From Astropecten irregularis (lineage: Eukaryota; Echinodermata; Asteroidea; Paxillosida; Astropectinidae): a DNA stretch of 64,000 nt. This document shows, in pieces, positions 10,968-23,165 of the stretch. The notes below the pieces were generated by a model. It was not told where the DNA came from, searched no databases, and saw only the letters and a program-made list of their open reading frames with translations. The translations under genes were made by a program, and so were the position numbers. Numbering within the stretch: the stretch's first letter is position 1; every line of letters begins with the position of its first letter. Location: positions 4,466,082 through 4,530,081 of the forward strand of contig OZ020262.1 in NCBI GenBank assembly GCA_963971285.1. Reading direction: 5' to 3'.

Positions 10968-11985
10968 TCGCGAGGATGGAAACGCTTCAGACCCTTCTTA
11001 ATCTTATTTTGTTTATTTTTTGGACAACATTTAATTCCCATCAATCATTTGAAATGCTTTTCTTGTTCTTTTGGGTTTTTGTTTTGGTCCCTCTGGTGTG
11101 ATGCATTTCTTCTGAATTAAACTGTAAGCAGTTCTGTGGCATTTGATCTTATCATTTGGCGGCCATTTTGATAGACCATTGCCAAGACTGTCAAAAATGT
11201 CACACTATTGTAGTAGCAGCGCCCCAATATATCCAGAAATGTTTGCAGATAAAGTGCGTACATTAGTCTGACGCTTTGCTTAATTTAGGCCTTTTTATAA
11301 AAAACAAAAGCAAAAATAAACCACAATTTAACAAACAACTACATGTACAAACAACATCAACACATGATAAATGTATCATGAAAGTACATACACTGTACAT
11401 CATGTACATCATGTTTGTCTGTTTGGAAAGTGCTGTGCAAATTTCTGTGCTTAACTTAAAGAGTTGGCCCTTGATTAAGCTGGCTGAACCAGCTCACCAC
11501 ACCTTTGGAACATCTTACTGCCAATCTAGCAAGGATGATGCCAGGTTAAGGGGGATATATGCTAGGTGTTTGTCAGCAGATAGATGGACAGACAGAGGGA
11601 TGGGAACAGCAGAAGGAATTTTAGTCTGATTGGGTTTGTCTGTTTGAAAGCCCCTCAGTGGTGCCAAATGTGACATGATTGCTCCATCGGAATGCCGACT
11701 ATGCCCGGCCTGGCCTTGGCCCAAAATAAACCTGGCTCTTGTAGCTCTATGCTGAGACCCAGGTCTGCAATGGCCCTGGTCCTAAGGTATGGAGTAATAC
11801 TAGGAAGAAATTCCTAGGCATATGCGTAACCAATGTAAATATGGCACACACAAACCTATATTTCCTACAGCACACATGCTTGTTGAATGTTGACGGAGAA
11901 TGTCGGGTTAGTTTTTCCACACGTTGTCCGTTTAACTCGTACGTGTGGTGTATCGAGTACGAACGTGAATTTGTCACGTGTACAT
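10968..11985. other. No feature recognised
   Basis: Intron-like or intergenic DNA. TACATGTAC-type motifs are scattered through it. No exon with credible splice sites and protein similarity was seen. Confidence 0.5.
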
Positions 11986-11988
11986 TAT

Positions 11989-12108
11989 GGGCCTGTTTGT
12001 TTAACGCACAAGATCACAAATCTTGCGGAACCGGATCCCATTTTAGCGTACCCTGCATAGGACGTGGATCCTCAAATCTAGGATCTCGTGTGTTAAACAA
12101 ACAGGCCC
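11989..12108. mobile_element. Short MITE, GGGCYTGTTTGTTTAAC family (copy 2)
   Basis: 120 bp with inverted ends GGGCCTGTTTGTTTAAC / GTTAAACAAACAGGCCC, flanked by TAT direct repeats (11986-11988 and 12109-12111). Internally shares GGATCC and TACCCTGCATAGGAC with copy 1 at 2439. Confidence 0.8.
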
Positions 12109-12327
12109 TATGTTGTGTATGAGACATGAGTACAGGAACTGGAGCATGAAGCAACATGGGTGCGTGCGTGCAAACCTCATTCAGTTGCATTGGATTTCAT
12201 GGTTCAAAGCGATGTCATATTTCAGCACATTATATGGTGTTTGGTACACAGGAAGCAATTTACATTTGTCTGGTTATGACATTTAAAAAATGTCAGTATA
12301 AAATTTAAGCAAATATATAAGTTCTCA

Positions 12328-12636
12328 AATAGGGCTCCGCATCCGCGCTCGTGACGTCACATTCAGATGTTTGGACAAACAAGTCTTACATTGCCCAATT
12401 AACTTGCACGTAAACGTTGTGATATTTATGTGGTTTGCAGAAACACCATGTAAGAATCATTCGCACTTTCGCACTTCTATTTCGTTCACACTTCTCGTAA
12501 GGTCTCAACGTTTCGACTAGCCTTCTCTAGTCATCATCAGGAGACCCTGTTGTGATATTTGTCCGAATATCCGGGTAACTATAGCTGTCGATATAAAGGG
12601 CATATTCTATAAATAGCTCGAGTGCAGGGCCTTATT
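12328..12636. mobile_element. AATAGGGCTCC MITE carrying a later insertion
   Basis: Same family as the uninterrupted element at 49468-49638: shared GTGACGTCA, ACAAACAAGT, CGTAAACGT, GATATTTGTCCGAA and GGGTAACTATAGCTGTC. Here the sequence is split by a 122 bp insertion at 12428-12549. Confidence 0.75.
12428..12549 (-). mobile_element. Retroelement-like insertion with a hammerhead-like core
   Basis: Flanked by perfect 11 bp direct repeats TTGTGATATTT (12417-12427 and 12550-12560), and absent from the sister MITE at 49468-49638. On the minus strand it contains CTGATGA (12534-12540), a GACTAG/CTAGTC stem with loop AGAAGG, then GAAAC (12510-12514), and further on GAAGTGCGAAAGTGCGAAT. The distal part is shared with the longer insertion at 46368-46624. 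A variable-length target duplication with 5' truncation suggests target-primed retrotransposition (SINE- or Penelope-like). Confidence 0.65.
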
Positions 12637-12860
12637 CAGTGATTGCTGAATACCAGGTCACGCCTTGTGTATCCCTCCTTTTCTTTTCATTAATCTACAT
12701 TTTCCAAAAGTATGGCTCCGTTTAACAATGTTTCTCACGTCTTTTTGATTTTGGGAATTGGGCTCAAATCTGCTGGCATTAAAATGATTAAGGGAGGAAA
12801 AAAGAAACAAGAGAATAACTTGTTCTTCATTGCATGAAGTTATATTTCTCTTCTGAAGTT

Positions 12861-13106
12861 CAGGGGCCAATTCCATGGGGCTGCTAAGCACACAAAAATT
12901 GCTGAGCACAAAAATGTCTTGCCCAATAAAACAAACCACCATTACAAATTCCATTTGATATTCATGGTCAATGAACAACAGCCAAAGAACAATCACAAGT
13001 GATACACAACAAATGGAAATTTGGTTGATAATCCTGTTTTTATTAAGACAGAAATTTCAAGCTTAGCAAATTTGTGTGATAAGCAGGGCCGTGAAATTGG
13101 CCCCTG
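12861..13106. mobile_element. MITE of the GGGGCCAATTTCA family (copy 4)
   Basis: Perfect outer ends CAGGGGCCAA / TTGGCCCCTG. Internal AAACAAACCACCATTACAAA and GATATTCATGGTCA match the other copies. Confidence 0.8.
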
Positions 13107-13996
13107 AACAATCTCCAGGAGTTTTCAATACTGACCAGAATGTCAGAATAAAGGTCCTACATGTACAAAGTTCCTCACCAAATTACTGTCTTTTTTATGT
13201 TTCTCTTTAGAAACTTGTCTTCCACCACACGTTACATACACATACACTGTTTCTTTATTTTAAACAAAGCGTGTACAAAATTCCTTTCTGCTGTTTTGAA
13301 AGAAAACACAAATTCATATCAGTCTGAGCTTGATAACAATTCATATTTTTGCATGTTTAGTCTGCAAATTATATCTCTGTTTTCACAAAAGGTACCGTAA
13401 AACGACATGTACTTTTTCATATTGGCAAGCATTTTTCATGCCCCCTTAGTGAAAACGATGAGAAAATCTGTTCTTTTAATGAAGAAAATATTCACATGAC
13501 CTCCTCATATGACGCATGCACACTGGACAGCTGAATTGACTTGTAATAGATGGTTCCCACAGTTTAGAAGACCCACTTTCCTGATGAGCCATGACTGATG
13601 GAAACCATATTTCAACCTCAGACCCAAGCCCCAGTTCCAAAATGAAATCCTAAAGTTTGAGCGCTGGATATCATAGCGAGCTTGACATCCAGGGGGATTC
13701 AGGCCCATTACAATAAATTCCCCTGGGGTAGAGGTTGCTGGGTGTCTGAGCAACCAGGGTATTACTGGCTGAGTTGCATTCCAGCTTCATAAATTGCATT
13801 TAGTGTTTTTAGCCATGCCATGAGTGATTGGCTGTGTCTGGATTGAGTTGGCTCTGGATGATACGGAGGATTGGATTGGTCAATTTTGGGGGTGTGATCC
13901 TGTCTTTTATAGAACAAGGGATGCCATTGGATATTGAAGTTGGGAGATGTAAATCTTGTTTGGTAGGAGATGCTGAAAGCATACATGTACATTATT
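13107..13996. other. No feature recognised
   Basis: Unique-looking non-coding DNA leading into the minisatellite. No credible exon. Confidence 0.5.
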
Positions 13997-14876
13997 TGCC
14001 TGGGTTTTTGGTTGGTAACCCATTCTTGTATTGATTTGTCCTGGGTTTTTGGTTGGTAACCCATTCTTATAATTTGCCTGGGTTTTTGGGTTGGTAACCC
14101 ATTCTTGTAATTTGTCTGGGTTTTGGGTTGGTAACCCATTCTTATAATTTGCCTGTGTTTTTGGTCGGTAACCCATTCTTATAATTTGCCTGTGTTTTTG
14201 GTTGGTAACCCATTCTTATAACTTGCCTGGGTTTGCCTGGGTTTTTGGTTGGTAACCCATTCTTATAATTTGCCTGGGTTTTTGGTCGGTAACCCATTCT
14301 TATAATTTGCCTGGGTTTTTGGGTTGGTAACCCATTCTTGTAATTTGTCTGGGTTTTGGGTTGGTAACCCATTCTTATAACTTGCCTGGGTTTGCCTGGG
14401 TTTTTGGTTGGTAACCCATTCTTATAATTTGCCTGTGTTTTTGGTCGGTAACCCATTCTTATAATTTGCCTGTGTTTTTGGTTGGTAACCCATTCTTATA
14501 ACTTGCCTGGGTTTGCCTGGGTTTTTGGTTGGTAACCCATTCTTATAATTTGGCTAAGTTTTGGTCGGTAACCCATTCTTATAACTTGCCTGGGTTTGCC
14601 TGGGTTTTTGGTTGGTAACCCATTCCTATAATTTGGCTAAGTTTTGGTTGGTAACCCATTCTTATAACTTGCCTGGGTTTGCCTGGGTTTTTGGTTGGTA
14701 ACCCATTCTTATAATTTGCCTGGGTTTTTGGTCGGTAACCCATTCTTATAATTTGCCTGTGTTTTTGGTTGGTAACCCATTCTTATAACTTGCCCGGGTT
14801 TGCCTTGGTAACCCATTCCTATAATTTGGCTAAGTTTTGGTTGGTAACCCATTCTTATAATTTTTGGTTGGTAACC
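13997..14876. repeat. Minisatellite, ~38 bp unit
   Basis: About 22 units of TTTTTGGTTGGTAACCCATT followed by CTTATAATTTGCCTGGG. Some units carry an extra GCCTGGGTTT. Each unit holds a GGTTGGTAACC near-palindrome. Several minus-strand open frames (MGYQPKTQTNYKNG repeats) are products of the repeat, not genes. Confidence 0.95.
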
Positions 14877-15512
14877 AGAAACAAATTGATTGAGTTAAGC
14901 ATCCCTTTGGGTCTTGGAGATATTTATAAAGCTCATGAGCAAAAAAACCTTGACAATTAAGAAGATAGTAGGGAGCATATTAAGTGTATTTGAATAATCT
15001 TGGGGGTAGAAGGATGCAGCAAACAGTACAGTAGTCAAACAAACAGAAAAATTGCATTTAAAAAAGTAGAGAGCAAAACCAAAAACTTCAGACAGAAGTT
15101 CTAACTGATAGAAATCATCCCTTGAGATTCCCTGGCCCAGGAAATTTTCCAGACATGTTTTCATTTTTCCACATGTCGGGGGATCATGGATACCATTTCA
15201 TAGCCGACCATCATGATTGTAATACTTTCACGTATGCTGTGCTGCATTAAGTCTTGATCCGGAACAGTTCAAGTACAAATGCTATGAGAATTAGTCAGTA
15301 CAACTATTACAGACTATTTTTTAACTCTGTCACATAAAGCAAAACAGCATGTACGTTTTTCAGTTGGCTTAAAAGTATCGTTGCTGATGTTTTTTTTCTT
15401 ACTTCATAAAATACCCTCTTTCATGACTAAAGACAAATGAAAAAGAAACCTACTGTACATGTACCAGTATTTTGTTGCAATATCAAAGTATTGATGCTTT
15501 TCCAAAGTTTAA
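14877..15512. other. No feature recognised
   Basis: AT-rich non-coding DNA between the minisatellite and a TTAA-flanked MITE. Confidence 0.5.
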
Positions 15513-15904
15513 GGGTAGGCCTACTATCATACTTTTGGTACCATATCAGATATCTTTACAGATTTACCTATAACTCACAGGGCATAAAAATGGTGCTGAT
15601 AGAAGCATAGATAGGCCCCCACCTATGCCTACTGTTAAATGTTGTCTGCCTGAAATGCTGTTTTTATCAAGAAAAGAGTAAAAACCTATTTACCAAAACA
15701 AAAACTGTTGATCTCAGGGAGATTAAAGCTTGTGTGAAAAGATTTTTAAAATACTGTAAATGTTTTTTCATTGTTTTCTCATAAAGTGGCTATTGTACGG
15801 GACTGAAAAATCCACAGATGACTGTTAGTGTTACTGTATCTTCCTTGATATTTTACCCCATAAATCTGCATTTCTTTGACAAAAAACAAAGTATGATATT
15901 ACCT
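15513..15904. mobile_element. TTAA-flanked MITE, AGGTAGTATCATACTTTGG family (copy 1)
   Basis: Flanked by TTAA (15509-15512 and 15905-15908). The right end reads CAAAGTATGATATTACCT, the inverse of the family's left end; the left end here is slightly diverged (GGGTAGGCCTACTATCATAC). The interior TTTACAGATTTACCTATAAC is shared with copies at 21322, 36379, 37958 and 55257. Confidence 0.75.
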
Positions 15905-15908
15905 TTAA

Positions 15909-17033
15909 ACTGAAGATAAAAACAAATTGTCCATCAAACAAGGTTTTAAAAAGGTTAGGAACTTGTGTGTTTGTTCGTGATATAACGCCAAAGTGTGCAT
16001 TTATAGTCAAAAAGTATGGTCCAAGAATTTCACAGGGTTGTTTTTATTTGTGTCATTTTTATTTACTCGTTTGACAAAGTAAACAGCTGGTTTATAGCAT
16101 CAACTTCCCCTCCACTTTCATCAGATAACCCAAAATTAAGAAATGAAGAAGATACATACTTGGCAACGAGTCAAGTGATTAGCGATTTATCTCCGTAGCG
16201 AAGCTTGTCTCTTTTTTCGTTTCGTTTGGCTGGCTTGTTGCAATACCTGAACGTTTTTCTCATGTCGTCCTTTGAGCAGTCCCGGGACAACAACCCACGC
16301 AAGCATTTCCTAAATGTGTGGCAAGGCAATCATGCCATGTAAAAATACATACTGATTATAATGCACATTCCTGGAGCATGAGTCGTCTGGTCTGGTGTAG
16401 CGCATGACCTGGGCTGCCTTCTGATATCAGCGGGTAGAGAAAGAGGGAAACGTATTATTGCCGTCCTTACTCTTAGACAGTGACCCCTGCCGACCTTCAG
16501 AAATATTTGGGTATTGGGCTGGTTCTGCTGGAGTAATACCAAGCTTGGTGTGTTTATTTTCCGGGACTGGACAGGAGGGGGGCTAAACTGACCACAGCTT
16601 TGACCAGCTTGACCTCTGCAAATATTTGACCCTAGCATTCGGCAAATGTACAAAAATGTACGGAATTTTTTGTTTTTGCGGGAGGAAAACCATTTTTTGT
16701 AGGCTAAATATTTTGTTTGTGACAGGAAACAGGTCCTTATTTGTGTGATGTGATTAAAAATCACTGAGGCAGAAATTCAGGAATTTATTTTTTTCTGAAT
16801 CAATAAGGCCAATATATTATGATAGTGCTGAGTCATTTTCAATTATGCACGTGTAATATGTGAATGTTCATATATGTATTGGTAGATTTTTTTCTGCAAT
16901 TTTCAAGATGCAGTTTAGAGTCACACATGGACATAAACATGAACTTAAAATCACATACAAGCATTTGTACACGTACACAAAACTATCCTGAAAAGATTGG
17001 TTGTTCAATTGTAAAAAAAAAGATTTTACCCTA
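15909..17033. other. No feature recognised
   Basis: Non-coding. The short open frames here lack similarity and splice context. Confidence 0.45.
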
Positions 17034-17037
17034 TTAA

Positions 17038-17361
17038 AGGCCATATACAACATTGGTAACAAACCAAAACAGAAATGTTCACAGATTTAAAGGGTATAAA
17101 GACAGTAATAGTAGAAACACATTGTTTTTGCCTGAAAGGATTCATCCAGAAAAGAGTAAAACCAAACACCAAAAAAATGTTTTTCTTTCCGGCCAAGATC
17201 AAAACTTCCTGTAACATTTGTGTAAGTTTTTCGCTGTTTTCTACCGTTTCCAATGATCAATTGAGCTGAAATTTTCACAGGTTTGTATTTATTCCATGAC
17301 AAATTAAATTATGAACAGCCTGCAGCTGCTCTCTCACCTTAACCAATGTTGTACATGCCCT
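17038..17361. mobile_element. TTAA-flanked MITE, AGGCCATATACAACATTGGT subfamily
   Basis: 324 bp flanked by TTAA (17034-17037, 17362-17365). Ends AGGCCATATACAACATTGGT and ACCAATGTTGTACATGCCCT are inverted. Interior motifs (CAGAAATGTTCACAGATTTA, CCAGAAAAGAGTAAAAC) link it to the AGGTAGTATCATAC family. Confidence 0.8.
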
Positions 17362-17365
17362 TTAA

Positions 17366-20300
17366 TGTGATTCTGCATTTAGAACTGATTACAGGTAAAA
17401 AACATGTTAAAAAATAAAAAAAATAAAAAAAAAAAATCCAAAATTCTCTTCAACTTTTGGGCAGAAACTCTGTTTTGAAATGAAATGAGTGAGTCCATTT
17501 TCTCTGGGCAACTGGCACTTCTATAAATAGAGAAACTAAAATATCTTCTAGAACATTTAAAGGGCTACCAAGGCAGTGACGAGGGGCACCAAGGCGTGGG
17601 GCTCTGAGGCAATTTTCTCTGTTGGTCACGTGAAGTTGCTACCCCTGCATTTTGGATTTTCTGATTTTCAATTTAATTTGTCTGCAATATTTTGAATGGA
17701 TTGCATAAACAGTGAGATGATAACAGTTTTAACACACTTTTCTTGTTCGATCTTTTGTCTTTTCCGTGTGCAGGACCAGATATTGGATTGTTTGTGGAAG
17801 TCCTGAACTCTTAAGGACAGTCTCAGAATTAGACCGTTCCCCTCCTCTAGTATGACAGCCTCGTCCATGTGTAGCTGTCTTGTCAACTTTGTCTCATCGT
17901 TGTCTCATCGTACACCATGCAAAGATGGAGCTCCAGTCGCAAGATCGGCTAAAAACGGACAGCGCCCTCTGCTGAGGTAGTTGTGCCAGGCATCTAGTCG
18001 AGGGGAGGGTGGGGGTATGGGGAGGGCGAAAGATTGAATAGTTACAGTGTCTCTCTAGAATCCACTTTCCAAAAAAATAATGATTTAATACCCAGCTACT
18101 GGAATCATGACAGGCGCCCTCTGTCGATGCACTTGTGCCAGGTTTGCAGCTTCTGCATTGCAAGGGTAGATATTGCAGGGAACATTAAATACAGAAACCC
18201 TAGCTTTCCAATTCCAACTTATATCCAGTAAGTTTACTGTTAATAGCGGAACATAACGCTTTTCTCTGTAATGTCCGCTAATGGAATTCTTGCCTCCATT
18301 TTGCCCAACACTGAGTAGTTCAGGTAAAACCCAGTGATAAAGTAGGCCATACGAAGACAAAGCATCTCTCGTCTCAAGCCTATTGTTCACACCATGCTTA
18401 GGCCATAGCTTGATGAATGACCTTTGACCCTTCCCTCCCAGGTCCCCCTCACCCTCCCTACACAATCTCCCTGGGACTTTGTCAGCCTGGAGGGAAATAC
18501 AGCTAATGTTTGAGCTGCATTTCTGCAAACTTTGAAATGCAATTAAAAAAGAAGATCAGTATAAGGCGATGGATTGCCTAGAATGTTATCAGTGGAGCCA
18601 TCGTTATTTTGGAGGGATTAGGAATGTTGTCCCACACATTCCATTCAGGGGGAGGGAGAGCGATAGGTAGAATGGGTGAGGGCCTTTAATGCCAGTGTGA
18701 TAGACTAAGCACATTGCACTGTGCACTTTTTTGATGCATTATTCATGAGGTTAAGATAAACGCTGACTGCTGATTGGCGGACAACAGGTTATGAATAATG
18801 CATTAAGTCAACTGATTGGTGGATAGGATAAACATGGGGGGAAAGATTTGAAGCCGCCGAAACAAATGCTGTAAAAATAGAAATCAGTTCTTATCAAGTT
18901 GGTAATTTCTTTTTCAATTTCGTTTTGTTGAAATTTGTGTACGGTAGTTAATTTTTCCTCAGTATGGTCTGAACACATTTTGTTTTCTTCAGATTTGAAG
19001 AATTAAGATAATTTATGAGGATTTTCAGCTGCAGGCAGCAAATTATAATGATATTCCAGTGAATCACTGGACATGACGCCGATTTCAACTTTCTCCCTAC
19101 CTTGTCGTTATGACTATTTTACTCATAATAGTCTAAATATTTGTAATTACAATCGTGTATAATTGTCTTCATTTGATGTGAAGTGTTGTAGTCTAAACTG
19201 GGAATGTGTGATTTCGTGGTGGTGTTTTCTGATTGTCTTATTTGATGTTGTAATATTTTTTTTTATTTTAAAAGGCAACATGTACATTGGTCATGTACAT
19301 CTGTTCTGGGTTTTTGTTTGGTATAAAAATAACACTTTTTATTTGATGCTTGGACTGAGTTCTCAGAGCATGTGGAATGTCACCTCTACTAGAGTTCCGG
19401 CTTTGGCTAAGGCTTTGTTTTTGTACATTTCCAATCTGTGAGTATTCATGAGAACAGCGCCCTCGCTGGTGTATACAAGGCTTGGGCTTAGGCTTAGGCT
19501 TCAAAGTAATAGGTTGTGTCCCAATTCTCTGGCTGCGACCGCAAATAACACACAAGTCTATGGAAATAGTAGCTGCCATAGTTACATGCGTAATTTGCAG
19601 CTGCAGCCAGAGGATTGGGACATGGCCATATTACCGGTAAACTCGATTCGGAAAAAGTTAAGTGGAGCTTTGACCAAAAACTGCCAACTGTTTTTCATTT
19701 TTTTGGAAAACGGGTGAAACCTGAGGCGGATCCTTTAGCAGAGGTTTTCAGAAACAGGTCTAGAAGGTAGTTGACTTGAGGTGGATCCAATTTGTGGATA
19801 GAATCATAGGGCAACACCAAGAGGCTGTAATTAATAGTGGCTTTACATTTGGGTACGTAACTTTAGGGAGGTGTTACTTTGAGTTTATTTTGCCTTCTTG
19901 ATCGGTCCATCACATCAGTGAATGGAGATCTTGGGTAATGACAAAGGGGCTGTAAATTATATGCAAATTTATGCAACATTGAATTGCTTTTTTTCATTTT
20001 TAAATCATTTTCCAATTTTGGCTGGTCCATATAGCATTTGTACAAAGCTCTTGAGTGTATTTTGTGACTTTACATGTAAACCGTATAATATGCATTTTTT
20101 CTGTACATTCTATTTTGTCATCGTGTATTTCGGTGACGTTTTTTGAAATATTCTTGCCAATGTACTATGGTGTATACATAGCATGTACATATTTATTAAG
20201 AGGGTGTATGCGTTTGTGGTGAGGACATTTTCAATTTTTGTTTGTTTTTTGCATCGATTCAGCTGTGATATATGAACAAGTACTCGCTGGGATTTTTTGT

Positions 20301-20845
20301 GGGAATTCTAAAGATAAAACGTATGATAAGGCATCTACAGTATTCACGTGTTATACATATTCATGACATGCATATTGTGTAAATATGCATATATTCATAT
20401 AACAGCATATCAAATGAAGATATGCATGTTGATTTGCATACCTATTATGATGTATGCATATGAGATATACATATTCATAAGAGGATTAATAGTTGATGCT
20501 ATGCTGTATTACAAAATGGTTGCACTTTAAACCGTTTTGATTCATTTTTATTGCATATTGCATAATTATACAGAAATTACAAATTATAGATCAGAACGTA
20601 TAGTTTGGAATATTTATACCAAATCTTAATTGTGATGTCACAGTCTGGCTTCCAGTGTCCAATTTCCCATTAGAAACCAATATAAAATCATTCTCCATTT
20701 GTGGCATTTCTTGCATGCCATTAAAAAATTTTGTTTGCCTACTTTTCATTTCCTACTTCAAATTTTCATTTGACTGATTAGGAATTCAGTGTACTATGAC
20801 CTTTGACCTGTCACCTTTAACCTTTTGACTGGAGTCCACTGCTCC
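17366..20845. other. Long non-coding stretch
   Basis: No credible exon. Two similar GCGCCCTCTG...TTGTGCCAGG segments lie at 17963-17993 and 18113-18143. TGCATTATTCAT and ATGAATAATGCA at 18736-18802 are inverted repeats. AT-rich ATGCATAT repeats occupy 20350-20480. Confidence 0.45.
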
Positions 20846-20853
20846 ATTGGGAG

Positions 20854-21101
20854 CACTGATCTATACAAACTGGATAGGTCGCGCTGCTCTGCAGGTGAAG
20901 CATCCGTGCAGCCATTTTGGGATATTCAATACATTGGCAGGCGCGGCAGCCGGCGTATACAGAGAATTGCTGCACTGCTTGCTGTGTAGTCATGCAGTGC
21001 AATGAGTATTGTGCTGAATATCCTAACATGGCCACTGGTGACTTCACGGCTTGCCGTCTAATCACTGCCCCCGCGACCTATCCAGTTTGTATAGATCAGT
21101 G
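20854..21101. mobile_element. hAT-like MITE with 8-bp target duplication
   Basis: 248 bp with a 30 bp perfect terminal inverted repeat starting CACTGATCTATACAAACTGG, flanked on both sides by ATTGGGAG (20846-20853 and 21102-21109). An 8 bp duplication with CA...TG ends suits hAT. Confidence 0.85.
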
Positions 21102-21321
21102 ATTGGGAGTATAGGTGATTTACACGCTCATATTGTGAAATCACGAAGTCTGCAGAAAATGGCAATCCTTGAGAATGGTACAATTAAGGCCCAAAGGATC
21201 GATTTTACAAAACCCTACAATCGATCTCAACTCGATAAACCATCGTAGGGGGTCTATCCTACGTATGACTGCATTGCATCATAAGTCCTACGATTGATAG
21301 TTAGTTACGCAGTGAATTTAA

Positions 21322-21534
21322 AGGTAGTATCATACTTTGGTAGCATACCGAAACAGAAATCTTCACAGATTTACCTATAACTTACAGGGTATAAAGATGG
21401 TGATGGTAGAAATATACTGTTAATTTTTTTCTGCCTGAAATTCTGTATCTATCCAGAAAAGAGTCAAACCAGTGACCATAATTATTTTTGATCAATCGGT
21501 ATTTCTTTGACAAAAACCAAAGTATGATATTACT
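21322..21534. mobile_element. TTAA-flanked MITE, AGGTAGTATCATACTTTGG family (copy 2)
   Basis: Flanked by TTAA (21318-21321, 21535-21538). Left end AGGTAGTATCATACTTTGG, right end CCAAAGTATGATATTACT. Confidence 0.85.
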
Positions 21535-21538
21535 TTAA

Positions 21539-22202
21539 AGTCTCTGAACTAGGTCATGTCCCAATCTTGGGATTTATTGCTGGACGGGCTGACTGGTAAC
21601 ATACAATGTCATGCTAACATTTCTCTCTTTAATACATGAATAAATAAATTCTACAATTGTAACAAACGCTCTTAAGCTGAATTAAGAGCATTTGCTTTTG
21701 GGGGCTCAAAAATGGAATCAAATTTGTGTTACGACTGAATTTCAATAATCATTCGTATTTCGTGTCAGAAAATTAGATGTTTTGTTTGCCACGTGGTATA
21801 TTGGTATTCCTTAATACCGATACTTTTGGTTGTCTTCAAAAAAGCCTTGTACATATTTTATGTAAAAAAATTAAAAAACAAATATGTAAATGAATTCTAT
21901 CATTAACCTTTGCACTTTATATCATACACTTTATAAGTTTTTCTTGCAATAAAAAAGACTTTAACTTTTGAAGAAAAAAACTTGTCTTGTGTTAATATTT
22001 TTTCAAATCAGTTTAATTTGTATGGGAGAATAATACTCAGTTGCTCTTAATGAATGTAATTTGGTTGTTATTTCAAGTACGGTTATTTAGAAGGAAGGAT
22101 CTTTGAATTTTGCATTTTAATTTGATGGCAAAAATGAAGCCACTTATGGTCGTTAATTAACCAGTAACTGACATTTAGTTATCAGTGTCTTTATTTACAA
22201 TT
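21539..22202. other. No feature recognised
   Basis: AT-rich non-coding DNA before the nested repeat at 22.2 kb. Confidence 0.45.
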
Positions 22203-22610
22203 AGTAATAAACTGCTGCAAGCTGCTCATCAGCCAAAATGACCTGAAATATATCAAATGCTTAAAGTTAGGATGGCCTGACGCGTTTCGATCCTAACAGG
22301 ATCTTAATTTGCCTTTGAGAAAGATCCTGTTAGGATCGAAACGCGTTAAGCCCACCGCACACTATACGATCCGACATTCCGACTAGGACCCGACTGGTTT
22401 TTGGAAGGATCACAAAGCATTCTGGGAGTCTTAACCGTGATTGTTCCCAGTCGCAGACCCACTCTGATGGTCAGTCGGCAAGATTCGACTGTCGAATCAC
22501 GGTTAAGACTCCCAGAATGCTTTGCGATCCTTCCAAAAACCAGTCGGGTCGTAGTCGGATCGTATAGTGTGCGGTGGGCTTTAGGCCCTCCTAACTTTAA
22601 GCAGGTGTCT
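22203..22610. mobile_element. Dispersed repeat disrupted by a nested MITE
   Basis: The outer sequence carries the AGTAATAAACTGCTGCAAGC / GATCCTGTTAGGATCGAAAC / GGCCCTCCTAACTTTAAGC pattern of the dispersed repeat, including an inverted GACGCGTTTCGATCCTAAC block. It is split at the TTA at 22346 by the element at 22349-22580. Confidence 0.65.
22349..22580. mobile_element. Harbinger-like hairpin MITE (TTA target duplication)
   Basis: 232 bp flanked by TTA (22346-22348 and 22581-22583). Ends AGCCCACCGCACACTATACG / CGTATAGTGTGCGGTGGGCT, with near-continuous inverted complementarity running ~100 bp inward, so the whole element can fold into one hairpin. Confidence 0.85.
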
Positions 22611-22689
22611 TTATTTGTCAGAATGAGGCAAAGAGGGTGTGTGTTTGTGGGCAACATTTGAAAAAAAATATATTTATTTTATTTACACA

Positions 22690-23165
22690 ATAACCATATC
22701 ACGTACACGCTGCCTGTGAGAACGCCCAAACGGCCGATACCCAGCCCTTATATCCCATAGTTATAGCACGCAACGCACAGGCTCGGGGAAACGTCCAAAT
22801 GACCTGTTTTTCTAACTGGCCATTGTCTATTCGTTGTGTACAGTAGTAGGCCTACTGGGGAACGCCTAAATGGCCTGATTTTGTACATGTCGAAACAGCA
22901 TTAGAAGGTTCAAATTTTCGGATACTGAGTGCGTAGCGCTGAATGGAAAAGCCGACAAGCGCCTGGTTTTGCTAGAAAATGCTCGGGGAAACGCCTAAAC
23001 GGCCTGATTTTGTACATGTCGAAACAGCACATGAGGTGCAAATTGAATGCGTAGGGGATGAATGGGAAAGCCGACATCCGACGGGTTTTGCTAGAACATG
23101 CTCGGGGAAACGACTAAATAGCCTGTTTTTCTAACTCGCCATTGCCTATACGTTGTGCACAGCCA
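22690..23165. repeat. Cluster of diverged direct repeats, GCTCGGGGAAACG-type
   Basis: At least four blocks start (C)TCGGGGAAACGCCTAAA(C/T)GGCCTG. Two continue with TTTTGTACATGTCGAAACAG, a (G)AATGGGAAAGCCGACA segment and GGTTTTGCTAGAA, spaced ~110-130 bp. Unlike the other arrays it is strongly diverged, so it is older or under no homogenisation. Confidence 0.7.
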
